A stretch of 64,000 nucleotides of DNA from Sporothrix humicola (GCA_021396245.1 WNYE01000058.1:62001-126000); one strand, 5' to 3'. Shown: positions 11,871 to 23,159, numbered from the stretch's first letter. Numbers and translations are program-made. Notes: generated by a model not told the origin, from the sequence alone.

Positions 11871-12888
11871 GCAATTTGTCACTTCTCACAGCACTTCGGA
11901 AAAGGATGGAACGACGTACGACTGACTGGTTATCTGACGGTGTAAGGGGCTCTATTGCTTAAACAAATTAAAAAAAGGAAAATACAATGACATAAAGACA
12001 ATGTGTCAAAAGAAAAAGGAAAGCCGGTAATTCAAATTTCATGCTATTTATCGCGCCTTTAGTTTGGTCAGGGGACAATGGAGTCGGGGAGGAGTATGGT
12101 AGAGTGGAAATGCTAGGTGATTTTATTGTTATTTCATTGTTATCATTGTCTCCCTTTGACATAGATCTATCCCTAATCCATATCATGAACTGGCATACTC
12201 TTTGTCCTACTTAGGAGCCCCTTTCCCCAGATGGTCCACACTAGATCCTGTTGCAAAACTAAGAAGTTGGGTGCATATTTAACATACAATTAAGGCATCG
12301 TTACATAGCCATAGCACATCGTTAATGAACCGTCAATCATAACTGATGAACTGTTTACCGAAGTATGCATATATGCAGCCTCGTATGGTGACACAGTACT
12401 TGAAAATAAATGGGTGGACTGGCCGGCAATAACTGCCTCATGTACGTCGTATGGGATATGTTACTTGTCATCAATCACTAGGGCGCACTTTGTCATTTGG
12501 AATAAAGTTGAACTTTATAAGTAACTTGAATTGCAAATAATATTTGGTCTAGCATTTGTGGTGTCCTCAATATATTCCTCGTATGTCACTCAGATCACGC
12601 AGCTGCAGTCATTCTTTTTGGTGCTCATCCTCAGTAGCATTCTATGTAATGTAAGGAGCAGAATAAGTGACACCGCAAAAAAAGCAGAAACCGGAGAAAA
12701 GTAAAGAAATACAAGGACCAAACAGTGTAGAAAAGGAGATAGTAAAGAGAAAACCCGTCCCTCCATCCGTAGTTGTATGTGTGTGTGTAATAAAAAAGAA
12801 TAACAAAAAGACCAAATTAAAAGATTGTGTTTGTAGTCCCGTCCTCCCCTCTCGATCATACTATGTTTGTATTGACCGAGTTCATTCT
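11871..12888. other. Convergent 3' region between p23 and yra1
   Basis: About 1.0 kb separates the two convergent stop codons. It is AT-rich, with A-runs near 11965 and 12790 that may be polyadenylation regions, and a short (TG)n tract near 12777. No coding frame or structured RNA is recognisable. Confidence 0.5.
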
Positions 12889-15182
12889 TTACATGATCTC
12901 GTCGTCCATCGGGGCGTCGGCAGTGGCCGCAGCAGGAGCCGCAGCAGGGGCGGCAGCGGCGGCCGGAGCAGCAGCGCCGTTGACGGCCGTGCCGTTGGTG
13001 CTAACAAAGTAGTCGGCCATCTCAGAGTCGAGCTCCTCGGCGGTCTTCTTGGCGGGGCGGGCGCTGCGGCCGCGGCGGCCGTTGCCGCCCTTCTTGCCAC
13101 CGTTTTGGTTGTTACCGCCGTTCTGGTTGTTCTGGTTGTTGTTGCCGCCCTTCTGGTTGCCGCCCTTGCCAGCGTTACCAGCACGCTTGTCGGTTGCGGC
13201 AGACTTGGGCTGAGACTTGGGCTGCGAAATACGCTGGCCCAGCGACTTCGGCTGAGGGATAAGCTCGGCCTTGGCAACGACGACCTCGACCTGTTGTTGT
13301 TAGTGTGTGTACAATATAAAGAGAGAAAGAGAGAGTGTGTGCTTACCTTCACGGCACGGTTGTCGATAAGCAGACCGTTCAGCTCAGAAAAGGCCTTGCT
13401 GGCACCGTCGGCGTGGTGGAAGATGACCGTGGCGATACCACGGCTGACGCCACCGGGGCCGTAGGACAGCTCGACCTTCTTGACCTGACCGACAGCCTGC
13501 TGGAAGTAGTCCTGTTCGCGATTGGGTTAATTAGTTGTTCGAGATGGAAAAAATAGCAAGCGAGTCGAACTCGTGCATCGCATATCCAGTATCGTTATTC
13601 CGAAATTCAAAGTCGTCCGGGTCCGGGTCTTTTGTGCATGCAGCCGGCTACAGCACAAATCATTCGAGCAGAGGGGCCTTTCGGCATCTACTTTCGAAGG
13701 GAATCCATCCAGGGTATAAAATAAAACATGTCGCCAACCGAAATGGGGACAGAGCAGAGCAGAGCAGTGAGCGTAAATCAAGGAACCGAAACCAGCCGAC
13801 ATCCTTCTCGTAAACCGAAACAATAACGCAATCCCAAGAAATATTCGTCCTCAGCGAGCCGACAGAAACTTTCGAATTCGACGGAGCAACGGCATATTCC
13901 AGCCGTGTTGTACCAACCACCAAATCCTTATGTCGTCGCAACAGTGCAGCAAGACTTGACACAATACCTCGTCACGCCATATTCCAGGTGTGAGTGAAAG
14001 TTGTCGCCAAGTCACAAGAGCCGTCATGAGCCGTCAAGTTCTCCGAGCTGCTGTCAAGCCTGCTCTTCCACGAACTGAGATGGAGATGAACACCTTCTTC
14101 CACTGCTAGCCGTGCTTCCCAGCCACGATGCCAGCCATTGTTCAATTTCTCCGAACGACAAGTTGCTCGAAAAGGATCCGGGTGGCACCAAAGCCAAAGG
14201 CAGATACACTTGGGATGTATCAAGTAAAAAGAAAGAAAAAGACAAAAAAAGAGAAATGAACCAGGAGCCCTCAGTTGTTGCTCACTGCATTTGCTTGCCA
14301 GTATTAAAAGGAGATCGGATCTTCTGGTGACCAGCCAGAATTCATGATCGTCTCAGTTTTCACACTGCCCAGAAAGAAGGATAGTGTCGTCGAACACCAT
14401 GAGAATCTAGATGAAAATCGTAGAAATCTATGGGGGACAGCCAAGGATCTCCCATGTACTGCCAACGCCGAAACAGCTCGTGTGTCTGTGGTGCTTGCCA
14501 GGCTACCTCTAGACGGAGAGTGCTCGATACTTGCGCGGCTGGGATGATCCGATTGCTCTTAAACTTCCAGTACTTCTTCTCAGAAGTGCAGGTGACGGTA
14601 CGCACCAATCACGGGCGAAATAACCGTCAGTGGAAGGAGACTTTTGTGGCGTCTTCGAACGACCCGACTCTGGGACTTATGTGGATATTATATCATGCGA
14701 GATGGGCGCACCGGGCGCGTTTCAAGATCTCGCGATAAATGATAACCCGATACCATAACGGACAGGGGAAACGTATACAACGACGGTTGTCGGATGCGAT
14801 GCGAAAAAGACGATGGTGTCGAAAATTCCAAAGGCGGGAAAACGGCCTCAGCGGAAACATACCTTGATCTGGGCCTCAGACACATCCTTGGGCTGTTTTG
14901 GTTAGCATGCGAAGCAAACAAGATGGAATAATAGAGGAGTACCGGAGCGTAACGTACCAGGTTGCTGACCACAATCTTGCTCTCGCCGACAACACCCTGC
15001 GGCTTGGACGGGGCAGACTTGTTGTTGCGACCGGCGGGCTTGGTGTTCTTCTGGATACCACCGGCAGGCGCGGCCTTGGCCGGGCCGTTGGAGCGGCGCT
15101 GGGAGCGGCGGCGGTTGTTGCCAGCGGTCTTGCGCTGGGTCGACAGGATGTCGTCAAGGGACTGGTCGAGCTTGGAAGACAT
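12889..15182 (-). CDS. yra1: mRNA export adaptor Yra1/ALYREF (REF family)
   Basis: Four exons, 14958-15182, 14863-14892, 13347-13511 and 12889-13290, encode 273 residues. All introns are GT-AG and all lie in phase 0. The N-terminus (KLDQSLDDILSTQRK) is the conserved UAP56/Sub2-binding REF box. It is followed by Arg/Lys-rich sequence and one RRM at about residues 68-150, with RNP2 (KIVVSNL) and RNP1 (SRGIATVIF). A Gly/Asn/Gln-rich region (GGNNNQNNQNGGNN) with RRGR and the C-terminal box (AEELDSEMADYF) completes the REF layout. The family couples transcription and splicing to mRNA export through Sub2 and Mex67. Intron 2, inside the RRM, is 1351 nt, while the other introns are 56-65 nt. Yeast YRA1 also has an exceptional intron used for autoregulation, so the same may hold here. 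An Ala/Pro-rich linker precedes the last residues (MDDEIM). Confidence 0.93.
13512..14862 (-). promoter_or_regulatory. Unusually long yra1 intron, candidate autoregulatory element
   Basis: This 1351-nt intron begins AAG|GTATGT and ends CGAACAG|GAC. It splits the RRM ten codons after the previous intron. Splice sites look strong, with a CTAAT element near the 3' end. It contains no convincing nested gene. Its length is out of line with the 45-190-nt introns of most genes here. In budding yeast, the large YRA1 intron limits Yra1 level through slow splicing, cytoplasmic export and decay. The parallel is an inference from length and gene identity only. Confidence 0.5.
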
Positions 15183-16471
15183 TTTGAGTTGTGGAGAGAG
15201 TAAAAGTTGGTGGTAGAAGGTGGCAAAGAATGGCGATTCGCAAACGTTCAAGGATGCGAGAGAAAAGATTCGGTCAAGCGAGACGCGACGTGGAATCGAT
15301 GGATAAAATGGTTGTTTACGGGCGGAAAAGTTTTGATCTTTTGCGCGCGCGGAAAAAGGAAGAAGAAAAGGCAGAAAATAAGAGGTCGTTGGCAAGGGGA
15401 AGAGATTGAAAGAATCTGGAAATAGGAAGAAGGGATAAAGAAGTTGAAAGAATAAAGAGTCAAAAGAGATGAAGAGATAAGAGTAAAAAGAGAAGAGACT
15501 GTCGAAGTTGGGTGCAGTCGGTTTGGGGATAAAGAAAAAAGTGATGTTGTTTGCTGGTTGAGGATGAGGTTTGAAAAGAGAGAAAAGTGGGAAGAAGGAG
15601 AGAAGAGAAAGACGAGAGAAAATGGGAGTCAGAAGCGGAGCCCAGGGAGACAAGTCATGGGGCGGCGCTGTTTGGCTGGAAGGTGGCAGTTGGCTGCAGG
15701 CTATTGGCCTGGCGTGTTTTCGCCAGGCAAAAACGGCAGGCGTGTCCAGGCGCGAATAGGGGTGAGCGCTGCGGCGCCTTCCTTGCAGGAGGCGAAAAGC
15801 GAACGAGAACGGGGCTGCGTTTTGGGTCTAACCTTATTCGGACTGACTCACGCTGCCCCTTCTGGTTCCTGCTTGGGGCTGGGCGCGAGACAGCGAGACC
15901 AGCCAATAGCAAGCGCTAGCGTTGCCAGCTTGGAGTGAGGCCTCGTTGGAGGCATTCTGACGATAATAGCGGCTCCTATTCATCGGATTTGACAATAGCA
16001 ACAGTTGGCAAACAGATACAGATGAACAACCGACTACAACGTACACACGCATGACACATAGTTCAGATGGTTCTCAGTTGCGACTCGCTTCTATTTTATT
16101 GCTCGCCAGAAGAAAAAAAGAAAAAGATAAACTTCAAAATACAGACGCCTTGCAGATATATTTACAACAAAAAAGCACCAAATTCCTCTTGCTTCCATGG
16201 AGAAAGCACGCTTTTCGTCCCAGATCCAGTTTCGTCCCAGATCCAGGCTCTCCGTCACCTGTCAGTGTATATCGGCTTGTCCGGGCCAGCAGATTCGACA
16301 GGCCGTCAATGCCAGTTCACGGTCAGTTCAGTGATCTGGTCATCTTGCCTCGTTGTTGGTATGGAATGGTCATCGAAATTCGTTTCCGAGGCCGTGTGGG
16401 ACAATGCCAGACAATGCCAGTGACTTCGTAGATCACCCGTCTTCCGCTTCCACCTCAATCTTTGCCACCGT
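15183..16471. other. yra1 leader and promoter, ost4 3' flank
   Basis: Upstream of the yra1 start the minus strand is CT-rich to about 15650, as expected for a fungal 5' leader. The rest, to the ost4 stop, shows no coding frame or repeat that I can support. Direct CCAGATCCAG words near 16220 and 16240 are short and of unclear meaning. Confidence 0.45.
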
Positions 16472-16633
16472 CTACCTTGACGCCTTGCCGGCTGCTTGTG
16501 CTGGTGCGGCGACCTTTTGCTTTGACGGCTCTTCGACGGCGTTGACCTCGAGGAAGTGGTAGACGACGATGAGGATCATGGCCGAGATGCCGAGGAAGAC
16601 GGCGAGGTTGTAGAGCTGGTCGTCGGTAATCAT
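16472..16633 (-). CDS. ost4: Oligosaccharyltransferase subunit Ost4 (53-residue microprotein)
   Basis: A 53-codon single-exon frame begins MITDDQLYNLAVFLGIS and continues AMILIVVYHFLEVNAVEE. This matches the Ost4 pattern: a short luminal M-I-[ST]-D-[DE]-Q-L start, one membrane helix at about residues 9-29, and a YH pair at its cytosolic end. Ost4 is a one-helix subunit that joins Stt3 to Ost3/Ost6 in the ER oligosaccharyltransferase complex for N-glycosylation. The protein is longer than the 36-residue yeast form, with a polar Ala/Lys tail (SKQKVAAPAQAAGKASR) that is common in filamentous fungi as far as I recall. The ATG is at 16631-16633 and the stop is TAG. It shares a divergent 0.8-kb promoter region with tma46. 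Confidence 0.9.
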   Translation of the reverse strand: MITDDQLYNLAVFLGISAMILIVVYHFLEVNAVEEPSKQKVAAPAQAAGKASR

Positions 16634-17421
16634 TGTAGCGGTTGGGAGGGAGGATGAGGGAAGATATTGGGAGATGCGAATCGAAAGTCGAGATCGATGG
16701 CAGAAGCGACGAAAAGGAGCTCTAGCGACGTGCGAAAGGAGACTGTTGACAAGGTATGATTAGTCTTCTAGACTCTGAGTATCAAATAGTATCGATTGTC
16801 GCAAAGGCCGGGCGTACTGACTGGTAAGTGGTGTCGTTGGAGAATGGCAATCGAAAAAGTGGTGATGGGAGACGTAGCTTCAACTTTCAAGGGACTGGAC
16901 CTGCCGTGTCGCATCAGGAAGGACAGCTTTCACGGTGCTGATGGATTGGCTCGATTGGGCAGCCGCGCGTTGTGGTGGAGTTTGCCATTAGGAAGTGTAC
17001 ACGTGACCAATATTAGTCATCTTTTGTGGGATGCCCTTCCGTCATTTTTGCCTTTGCCCGCCAAGAGTCATTGCCCGCCAAAAGTCAAAAAATACCCCAC
17101 GGCTTGCCTCCAGTAAAAGTGCATTTTTCCAGGCGAGGCACTGCTCCAGAATAAAATTTTAACGCCCCAAAGCCCCTCCAAAGAGCATGACACTGGCAAC
17201 ATATCGAAATCGACGACACTGACGATTGACGAAAACTGACGACGACGTCAGAGGACGGCAGCACTTTCTTTTTTACTCGAAACCATCACAGCCATCGAAA
17301 CCACGACTGGTGGGCTTTTATCGACGTCCACGATTTTTCTTTTGATTTTTGCGGTCCTTCGCCTACCTCACTTCAACTCCCATCACACATCACCAACTCC
17401 CCCTCGCCACAACCCGTCAAA
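16634..17421. other. Divergent promoter region, ost4 / tma46
   Basis: This 788-bp spacer lies between two outward-facing genes. Positions 17250-17420 are CT-rich on the plus strand and probably form the tma46 leader. No coding frame is supported. Confidence 0.5.
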
Positions 17422-18581
17422 ATGCCGCCCAAGCGCAATGAAAAGGCCGGCGGCAAGGTCAAGCCGAGCGCGGCCAAGCTGGTCGACGACCGCACGTTTG
17501 GCATGAAGAACAAAAAGGGCGGCGCGGCGCAAAAGCAGATTGCGCAGCTGACGTCGCAGATGAAGAGCGCGGGCAACCCGGAGCAAAAACGCAAGGAGGC
17601 CGAGAAGGCGCAGCGGGAGCGCGAGAAGAAGGCGGCCGAGGAGGCGCGGCGGGAGACGGAGATGTTGACCAAGCAGGTCCAGGTGCAAAAGGTGCCGTTT
17701 GGTGTTGACCCCAAGACGGTGGTGTGCATCTTCTTCAAGAAGGGCAACTGCGAGAAGGGCAAAAAGTGCAAGTTCTCGCACGACCTGGCGGTGGAGCGCA
17801 AGACGGAGAAGCGGAATCTGTACACGGACTCGCGGGGTGAGGAAGAGGACGAAAAGAAAAAGGAGACGTCCGCCGACTGGGACGAGGAGAAGCTGCGGTC
17901 GGTGGTCATGTCGAAAAAGGGCAACCAGCGGACGACGACGGACAAGGTGTGCAAGTTCTTTATCGAGGCGATCGAGGACGGCAAGTACGGCTGGTTCTGG
18001 ATCTGCCCCAACGGCGGCGACAAGTGCATGTACAAGCATGCTCTTCCACCTGGGTATGTCCTTCCACGAGATCGAGATATACATCGTTTATTATTATTAT
18101 TCACTGCTAACCGCACAGCTTTATCCTCAAGACAAAGGAACAGCGGGCGGCCGAAAAGGCGCTGCTCGACAAGTCGCCCCTCAAGACGCTCACGCTCGAA
18201 GATTTCTTGGAGTCGGAACGCCACAAGCTCACCGGGCCCTCGACACCCGTCACGCCCGAGACGTTTGCCAAGTGGAAGAAGGAGCGCCTCGACAAGAAGG
18301 CCGCCGAGGAGCAGGCCCGCAAGGCCAAGGATGCAACAGGCCGTGCACTCTTCGAGAGCGGCAACTGGCGCATGGGCAGCGACGACGAGGAGTCCGAGTC
18401 CGAGGACGAGGATGACGCCGGCGACGCATTCAACCTGGAGAAGCTGCGGCGGGAGACCGAGGCTCTGCGGCAAAAGAAGGAGGACGAGCGGTTGGCGGCC
18501 CTGCACGGTACCCCAGTCCCACCAGAGGGTGCTGCTTCATCAGCAGAGCCTGCCGCCGCCGAGGCCGAGGCCGATACATGA
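17422..18581 (+). CDS. tma46: CCCH zinc-finger protein Tma46 (DFRP1/ZC3H15)
   Basis: Two exons, 17422-18053 and 18119-18581, encode 364 residues. The intron is CCTGG|GTATGT...CGCACAG. The basic start (MPPKRNEKAGGKVKPS) is the DFRP1-family N-terminus, followed by a Lys/Glu coiled region. The first CCCH finger starts at residue 102 (CIFFKKGNCEKGKKCKFSH). The second is the extended form (CKFF... then WICPNGGDKCMYKH at about residues 177-200), followed directly by LPPGFIL. The C-terminal half has the family block TLEDFLESERHKL and an acidic end. In this family the protein binds and stabilises the DRG1/Rbg1 GTPase on ribosomes and helps relieve stalled translation. The length fits fungal Tma46 (about 345-370 residues). 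Confidence 0.93.
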
Positions 18582-19304
18582 ACGCACCAACTATCATGTG
18601 CCCTATATGGGTATGCCGTGGCTCTCTCCTTTTTATAGGAGAGACACTGGGACATATCAAGGAGACGTGGAGCTTGCAGTCGGCATTTTCATGTTTATAT
18701 GCCTGTCTTTTGTGAAAGACTACTGCTGCGCTATGTTCTCCGGTCCCGCCAATGGCTATCCGTTTAGGGCCACACACCAACGTTAATCGCCGATTCGAAT
18801 GTACGAGATTTTACGAGACGATAAAAAGGACTGCAGCGTTCTTGCTGAGGGCATGGAGGCATGTTGTGGCAGCAGTGATGCGATATCACAGTAGCAGAGG
18901 GTTGCACAACCACTTTTTGCGGGCGTGGGGACGGCGAAAATTATATCATGGCATACCGGATGGGCCGAAAAAGGAACCTAGTCCGCGGTGCCGGGGGCGT
19001 TTATATCATGTCATCATATTCTTGCGTTTTACGCTTTTTCATTTTTGTTATCTTGCCTTTTTCTTTCTTGGACGTGTCGAGACACATGAGGTTGCCGGGT
19101 TTTTTATATGGCGCAATGGTCCGACATCTAGATGCAAAAAGCGGGCATGTGGTGTCTTGACAACCGGGACGCCACCATTTGTTTTAGCAATACAGATTGT
19201 AAATCTCATACGAAGCACTTGTAACAAATTGTCATTATATCACTCTGTATATCCCCCGTAGCAAAATCATAAACCAGCACCGCCCTAACCCTACAGCCCC
19301 CTGC
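18582..19304. other. Convergent 3' region between tma46 and the SDR gene
   Basis: About 720 bp separates two convergent stop codons. It is AT-rich after 18950 and includes several TTATATCAT words (near 18940, 19000 and 19235). No gene is seen. Confidence 0.45.
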
Positions 19305-20109
19305 CTAAAACTTCTCGACGTACGGACGCAGGTCAATCTCCTGCGTGAAGCCCGACCGGTGCTGCGTGTGCAGGTGCCAGTACTCGTCGGCAATCGCGTC
19401 CGGGCTCAGCTTGCCGTCCGGCACGCCGCCGTTCACATTGTAGCCCTTTGTGCGCGGGATGTCGATGACGGCGTCGATAATGGCGTGCGCGACGTGCACG
19501 CCCTGGGGGTGGAACTCGCGGGCGAGCGACTGGGCCAGGCCGCGCTTGGCGAACTTGCCGACGGCGAAACCGGAGAAGAAGGCGCTGCCGCGAGTCGAAG
19601 CTGTGGCGCCTGTCACAATGAGAGTCGGCGGGTGCGGCGAGTCGGGGACGGACTTGACGAGCAGGGGAAGGGCGCTCTTGGCAAAGAGGTACAGGCCGCG
19701 GCTGCGCACATGTTAGAGAATGTCAATAATATTGCGTAGACTGTGGTACTTACGGATTCGCGGCCAGAGACGCATCGAGATCGTCAATGGATGTCTCGAG
19801 GAACGGCTTGCGGCCGCCAAAGCCGCCACTGACGTTGTAGATGGCGGCGGCGAGACCGGAACCAGAGAAACCGTCCTGCTTCTGGATCTCCGAGAAAGCG
19901 TTCTCGACCGACGTCTGATCGGTCACATCAGTGGTGATGCCGACAGCCTTGCCGCCGGCCTCGTTGATCTCGTTGACAATGTCCTGGTAGCTCTCCGGCT
20001 TGCGGGCGAGGAGGGCCACAGGGTAGGCTTTGGCAAACTTGAGGGCGACGGAGCGACCAGTGCCTGCACCGACACCAGCAATAACTGCATAAAAGCTCTT
20101 GGAGGCCAT
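19305..20109 (-). CDS. Atypical short-chain dehydrogenase/reductase
   Basis: Two exons, 19754-20109 and 19305-19701, encode 250 residues. The junction is AATCC|GTAAGT...GCGCAG|CCG. The N-terminus (YAVIAGVGAGTGRSVALKFA) is a Rossmann nucleotide-binding motif. The usual NNAG is replaced by YNVSGG, as in some divergent SDRs. The catalytic region reads TGATASTRGSAFFSGFAVGKFA, so the classical YxxxK appears as FxxxK with Phe for the catalytic Tyr. HVAHAIIDAVID follows. I recall the same Phe in a bacterial and fungal SDR group with the GATAS-RG motif, so it may be a family trait rather than decay. The substrate is unknown. The length of about 250 residues is normal for classical SDRs. A cytosolic location is likely, since no signal sequence is seen. 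Confidence 0.88.
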
Positions 20110-21221
20110 GTTGTTGATTGGAGTTGAGGTTGAAGATGTGTTTGTGTAGTGTAACGAAGTCTCAAGATGGTTGTAGATGGACTGTAGTCTTGTGTTTGTA
20201 TTTGTACTCGGTTCACGGAGCGGACTTGCGATCATTAATCACGTAGTGGGGATGAGAATGTAAGAGGATGAGGAATATAGAGATGGTGTGAAAAAGATGG
20301 TTATAGAGTGAAGACGGGATTCACGCAGATATCGTCACTCATGGGTCGTTCCTTCCTTTATATGCACTCTTCCGCATCACGAATTACTAATGGAATAATG
20401 CCATTTTCAGTCAATTGTTCACAATCAAAAAAGGGTAATCCAAGTACCTCTTTGACAACGTTCTGCAGGCTGCGTATAGTCTATGCAAGCTCGCAAGCTC
20501 CAGTCAATCAAAGACGTGCACCCAACTCCCGATGGTGGGCAGCTACGGAATGGCAGATAGTCGATAGCACCATTGCTTTGTGAAATGTCGAACTCCGGGG
20601 AAGCTTCGAATCAAGACGGCCGAGTGACGAAATGGTCGCAGATTCTCCCGAACTGACAAATGCAGGGTGTGCGCTAAAACGTCGGACTACAGGGGGACTT
20701 ACAGGGAGCATGTGCTGTATTTGCCTAGAGGCTGCCTGTAAGCTTGATTGGAATCACTGGACTGGACATTCACGCTAGCCCAATTCGGACCAACTGGCCC
20801 GTGCGCTAGAGCACCCTTTGTGGATACACGCGACTTCACTCTGGGCGTCCAGGCCATTCTCTCAAACGACACACCCCATTGAACATTCAACGCGTTTTTT
20901 GTGTGCCCATAATTTGCGACGACGTGCGGCACCCGCTCCTGAAGCGCACCCCATCTGAGATCACATGAAGGAGAAAGGTATGAAAGTTGCTTTTTAATCT
21001 GTTTGTTCAATATAGCCTTGCTGACTCATTATTACAGAACTTCAAGCCATAATTGACCAGCATCTTTGAAATCTGATGAGATTTTGAGATTCGATGAGAT
21101 TGGGCTTATGAGCTTGTGATGCATGGCGCGCCGGCTGCACGGTCATAGCGCCGGCTTATATCTCCAATTTACACGCCCGCGAACCCATCATTGATGGTAA
21201 TCGGGCAGTGTACAAGCCGAC
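20110..21221. other. Divergent intergenic region, SDR / AT-hook zinc-finger gene
   Basis: This 1.1-kb spacer between outward-facing genes should contain both promoters. I see no coding frame, clear TATA box or repeat. The last 60 bases before the zinc-finger start contain an upstream ATG (TTGATGGTAATC near 21192) that could open a short uORF. Confidence 0.4.
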
Positions 21222-23159
21222 ATGCCTCTTGAACAGACGGGCCCGCCATCGAGTGCGGCGCCCGGTCAGTCTGATCTCAATGCATGGATGCGTTTGCAGT
21301 CTCACAGACCGGCCCACACGCCGGTGCCAATACCGGTGCCAGGTCAGGTGAGACTGCCGGCTGTGCCTAGCTTGAGTTCTTCCCAGTCAAGGGCAAACTA
21401 CAGTAATAACGATAATGACTACGACGATGACAACGACCAGGATGAAGTGTCGCAACAACTGCTGAACCAACCACAACGGCCGCCTTCGTCTATATTACCA
21501 CCATCACATCACCGCAGAAACGGTGGAAGTGCAGGGAGCAGCCGGCGAGGCTCACCAGCACTAAAAGTGGCCCGGCAGTCACCAAAGCCTCACGGATCGG
21601 TCTCACTCTCATCTTCACATTCACAAAGCCGGCCATCGAGAACAATGCGCCATCCGGGGACCACCAACTCGTCGGCCTTGGAGATTGACGAGCTGGCCAA
21701 CACAGGTGATGAAGAAGGCGACGAGGGAGAAGAGTCGGACGCACCACCGCTCATTATATCAGATCTGGATCCACGATATGCAAAGAAGATGGCTGCCGCC
21801 ACGACACCAAAGAAATCACCATCACAACCTCCCCCATCAAAACCACGGCCACAACCTCCATCTCAGTCTAGCCTCAGCATACGGCAGCAGAAGCAACACA
21901 AGCCTCACACACCACACAAGACGAACGGCGCCAGCAAGGCGTCGACGACTACTTCAACGACTACTACGCCACTACGGCAGCCAGTGATCAGCATCCCTGT
22001 GGCTGCCTCGGCCTCTTCGACCCAACGGACACAACCGCACACGCCCGGCCGTGCGCCCATGACCATGTCCGTCTCTCTACCGTCACTTTATACCCCAAGG
22101 GGTGCAGACTCGAAATCAGGCATGGCCACAGCCATGGAGACCGATGATGCACCCCTCACCAAACCAAAAACCAAGCCCCCTATCGTTGCCGTCGGCCGCC
22201 GCTCCAACACGGGCGGCGGCGTCCTCAAACTCGAGCTCGACCCCAGTGTCCGTGTTAAGGGTCGGCCAAAAGGCTGGAAACCGGGCATGACCTACCGCGA
22301 GGCTGCCCTCATCAACGCAGGCGTCGACCCAAACGACCCCAACGTGCCGCCCGAGATTCTGATGCCGCCGCGGGCCCGGAAAACGGGAAGACCGCCAGGC
22401 CGGCCGCGTCTTCCGGGGGGACCACGTCCGAAGCCAGCAAGCGCACAGGGTAATCTCGGCTACAAGAGGATCGGCCGCCCACCGATCCAGCCGGTCGAGG
22501 TCGTCCAGCGCAGCATCTTTTGCAGCGAGCAGGCATGCTTTGCGCCGTTTGTGTGCGAGTGGACGGGCTGCCGGGCGGAGCTGCACAACATGGCCACCTT
22601 GCGGAGGCACGTCCAAGTTGTGCATGGGAAGCCGAAAGACAAGAGCAAGGAGGGTGGCCTTGTCTGCCAGTGGAGGAGCTGCTGCATCCGCCGCGAGGAA
22701 AAGGGCCTCCCACCCACCTCGTACAAAAGCACTACCGACCGAGACGCCGACGGCCGCACGTTGATGGAACACGTCGAGTACCAGCACCTGACACCCCTCG
22801 AGTGGCACCGCGGCGACGGATTTGCCAATCACGGGGACACCGGTCCACCGAAGCCGCCGGTGGCTGGCACACTGCTCCACAGACCGACCCCAAAACTGGA
22901 GGTGCCTCCGGCACCTCTCTTCCTAGAAAAACCTTATACGGCGCTGGAGATCGGTGGCATTCCTCCTGCTGACCTACCGCGCTACCTGCTGGACGACGAG
23001 GGCAAGCAGGTCACTCCTCTGCTCAGGGACGGCCTCATCGAGTCATCGGCCATCTTTTGGTCCGACGAAGAGCGCGGCCGCCGGCTCAAGGAGCTGTACC
23101 GGCAGCACCGGCAGAACATGAATAGACGGCCGGAGCGGGGACTGGCCCGGATGTTCTGA
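21222..23159 (+). CDS. AT-hook and C2H2 zinc-finger nuclear protein
   Basis: A single exon encodes 645 residues. The first 320 residues are low-complexity (Ser/Pro/Gln/Thr-rich), with an acidic patch (NTGDEEGDEGEESD) near residue 165. Three AT-hook-like GRP motifs follow: VKGRPKGWKPG near 345, KTGRPPGRPR near 386 and KRIGRPPIQP near 415. A C2H2 finger (CEWTGC...LRRHVQVVHG) starts near residue 444. A second CxxxxC/HxxxxH pair follows (CQWRSC...MEHVEYQH). The conserved C-terminal part has ALEIGGIPPADLPRYLLDDE and a basic end. AT-hooks and fingers suggest a chromatin or transcription factor that binds AT-rich DNA. The gene has no recognised ortholog name. The start codon is the first ATG in a long open frame and could be one of several in-frame Met codons. 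Confidence 0.85.
   Translation: MPLEQTGPPSSAAPGQSDLNAWMRLQSHRPAHTPVPIPVPGQVRLPAVPSLSSSQSRANYSNNDNDYDDDNDQDEVSQQLLNQPQRPPSSILPPSHHRRNGGSAGSSRRGSPALKVARQSPKPHGSVSLSSSHSQSRPSRTMRHPGTTNSSALEIDELANTGDEEGDEGEESDAPPLIISDLDPRYAKKMAAATTPKKSPSQPPPSKPRPQPPSQSSLSIRQQKQHKPHTPHKTNGASKASTTTSTTTTPLRQPVISIPVAASASSTQRTQPHTPGRAPMTMSVSLPSLYTPRGADSKSGMATAMETDDAPLTKPKTKPPIVAVGRRSNTGGGVLKLELDPSVRVKGRPKGWKPGMTYREAALINAGVDPNDPNVPPEILMPPRARKTGRPPGRPRLPGGPRPKPASAQGNLGYKRIGRPPIQPVEVVQRSIFCSEQACFAPFVCEWTGCRAELHNMATLRRHVQVVHGKPKDKSKEGGLVCQWRSCCIRREEKGLPPTSYKSTTDRDADGRTLMEHVEYQHLTPLEWHRGDGFANHGDTGPPKPPVAGTLLHRPTPKLEVPPAPLFLEKPYTALEIGGIPPADLPRYLLDDEGKQVTPLLRDGLIESSAIFWSDEERGRRLKELYRQHRQNMNRRPERGLARMF

Noticed and set aside
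13555..13590. Possible tRNA T-arm (GAGTCGAACTCGTGC) inside the yra1 intron
   Set aside because: No matching acceptor stem, D-arm or anticodon arm could be placed around it.
17373..18506. 377-codon antisense frame over tma46
   Set aside because: It is a shadow of the GC-rich tma46 coding strand, with Leu/Val/Ala-rich antisense composition.
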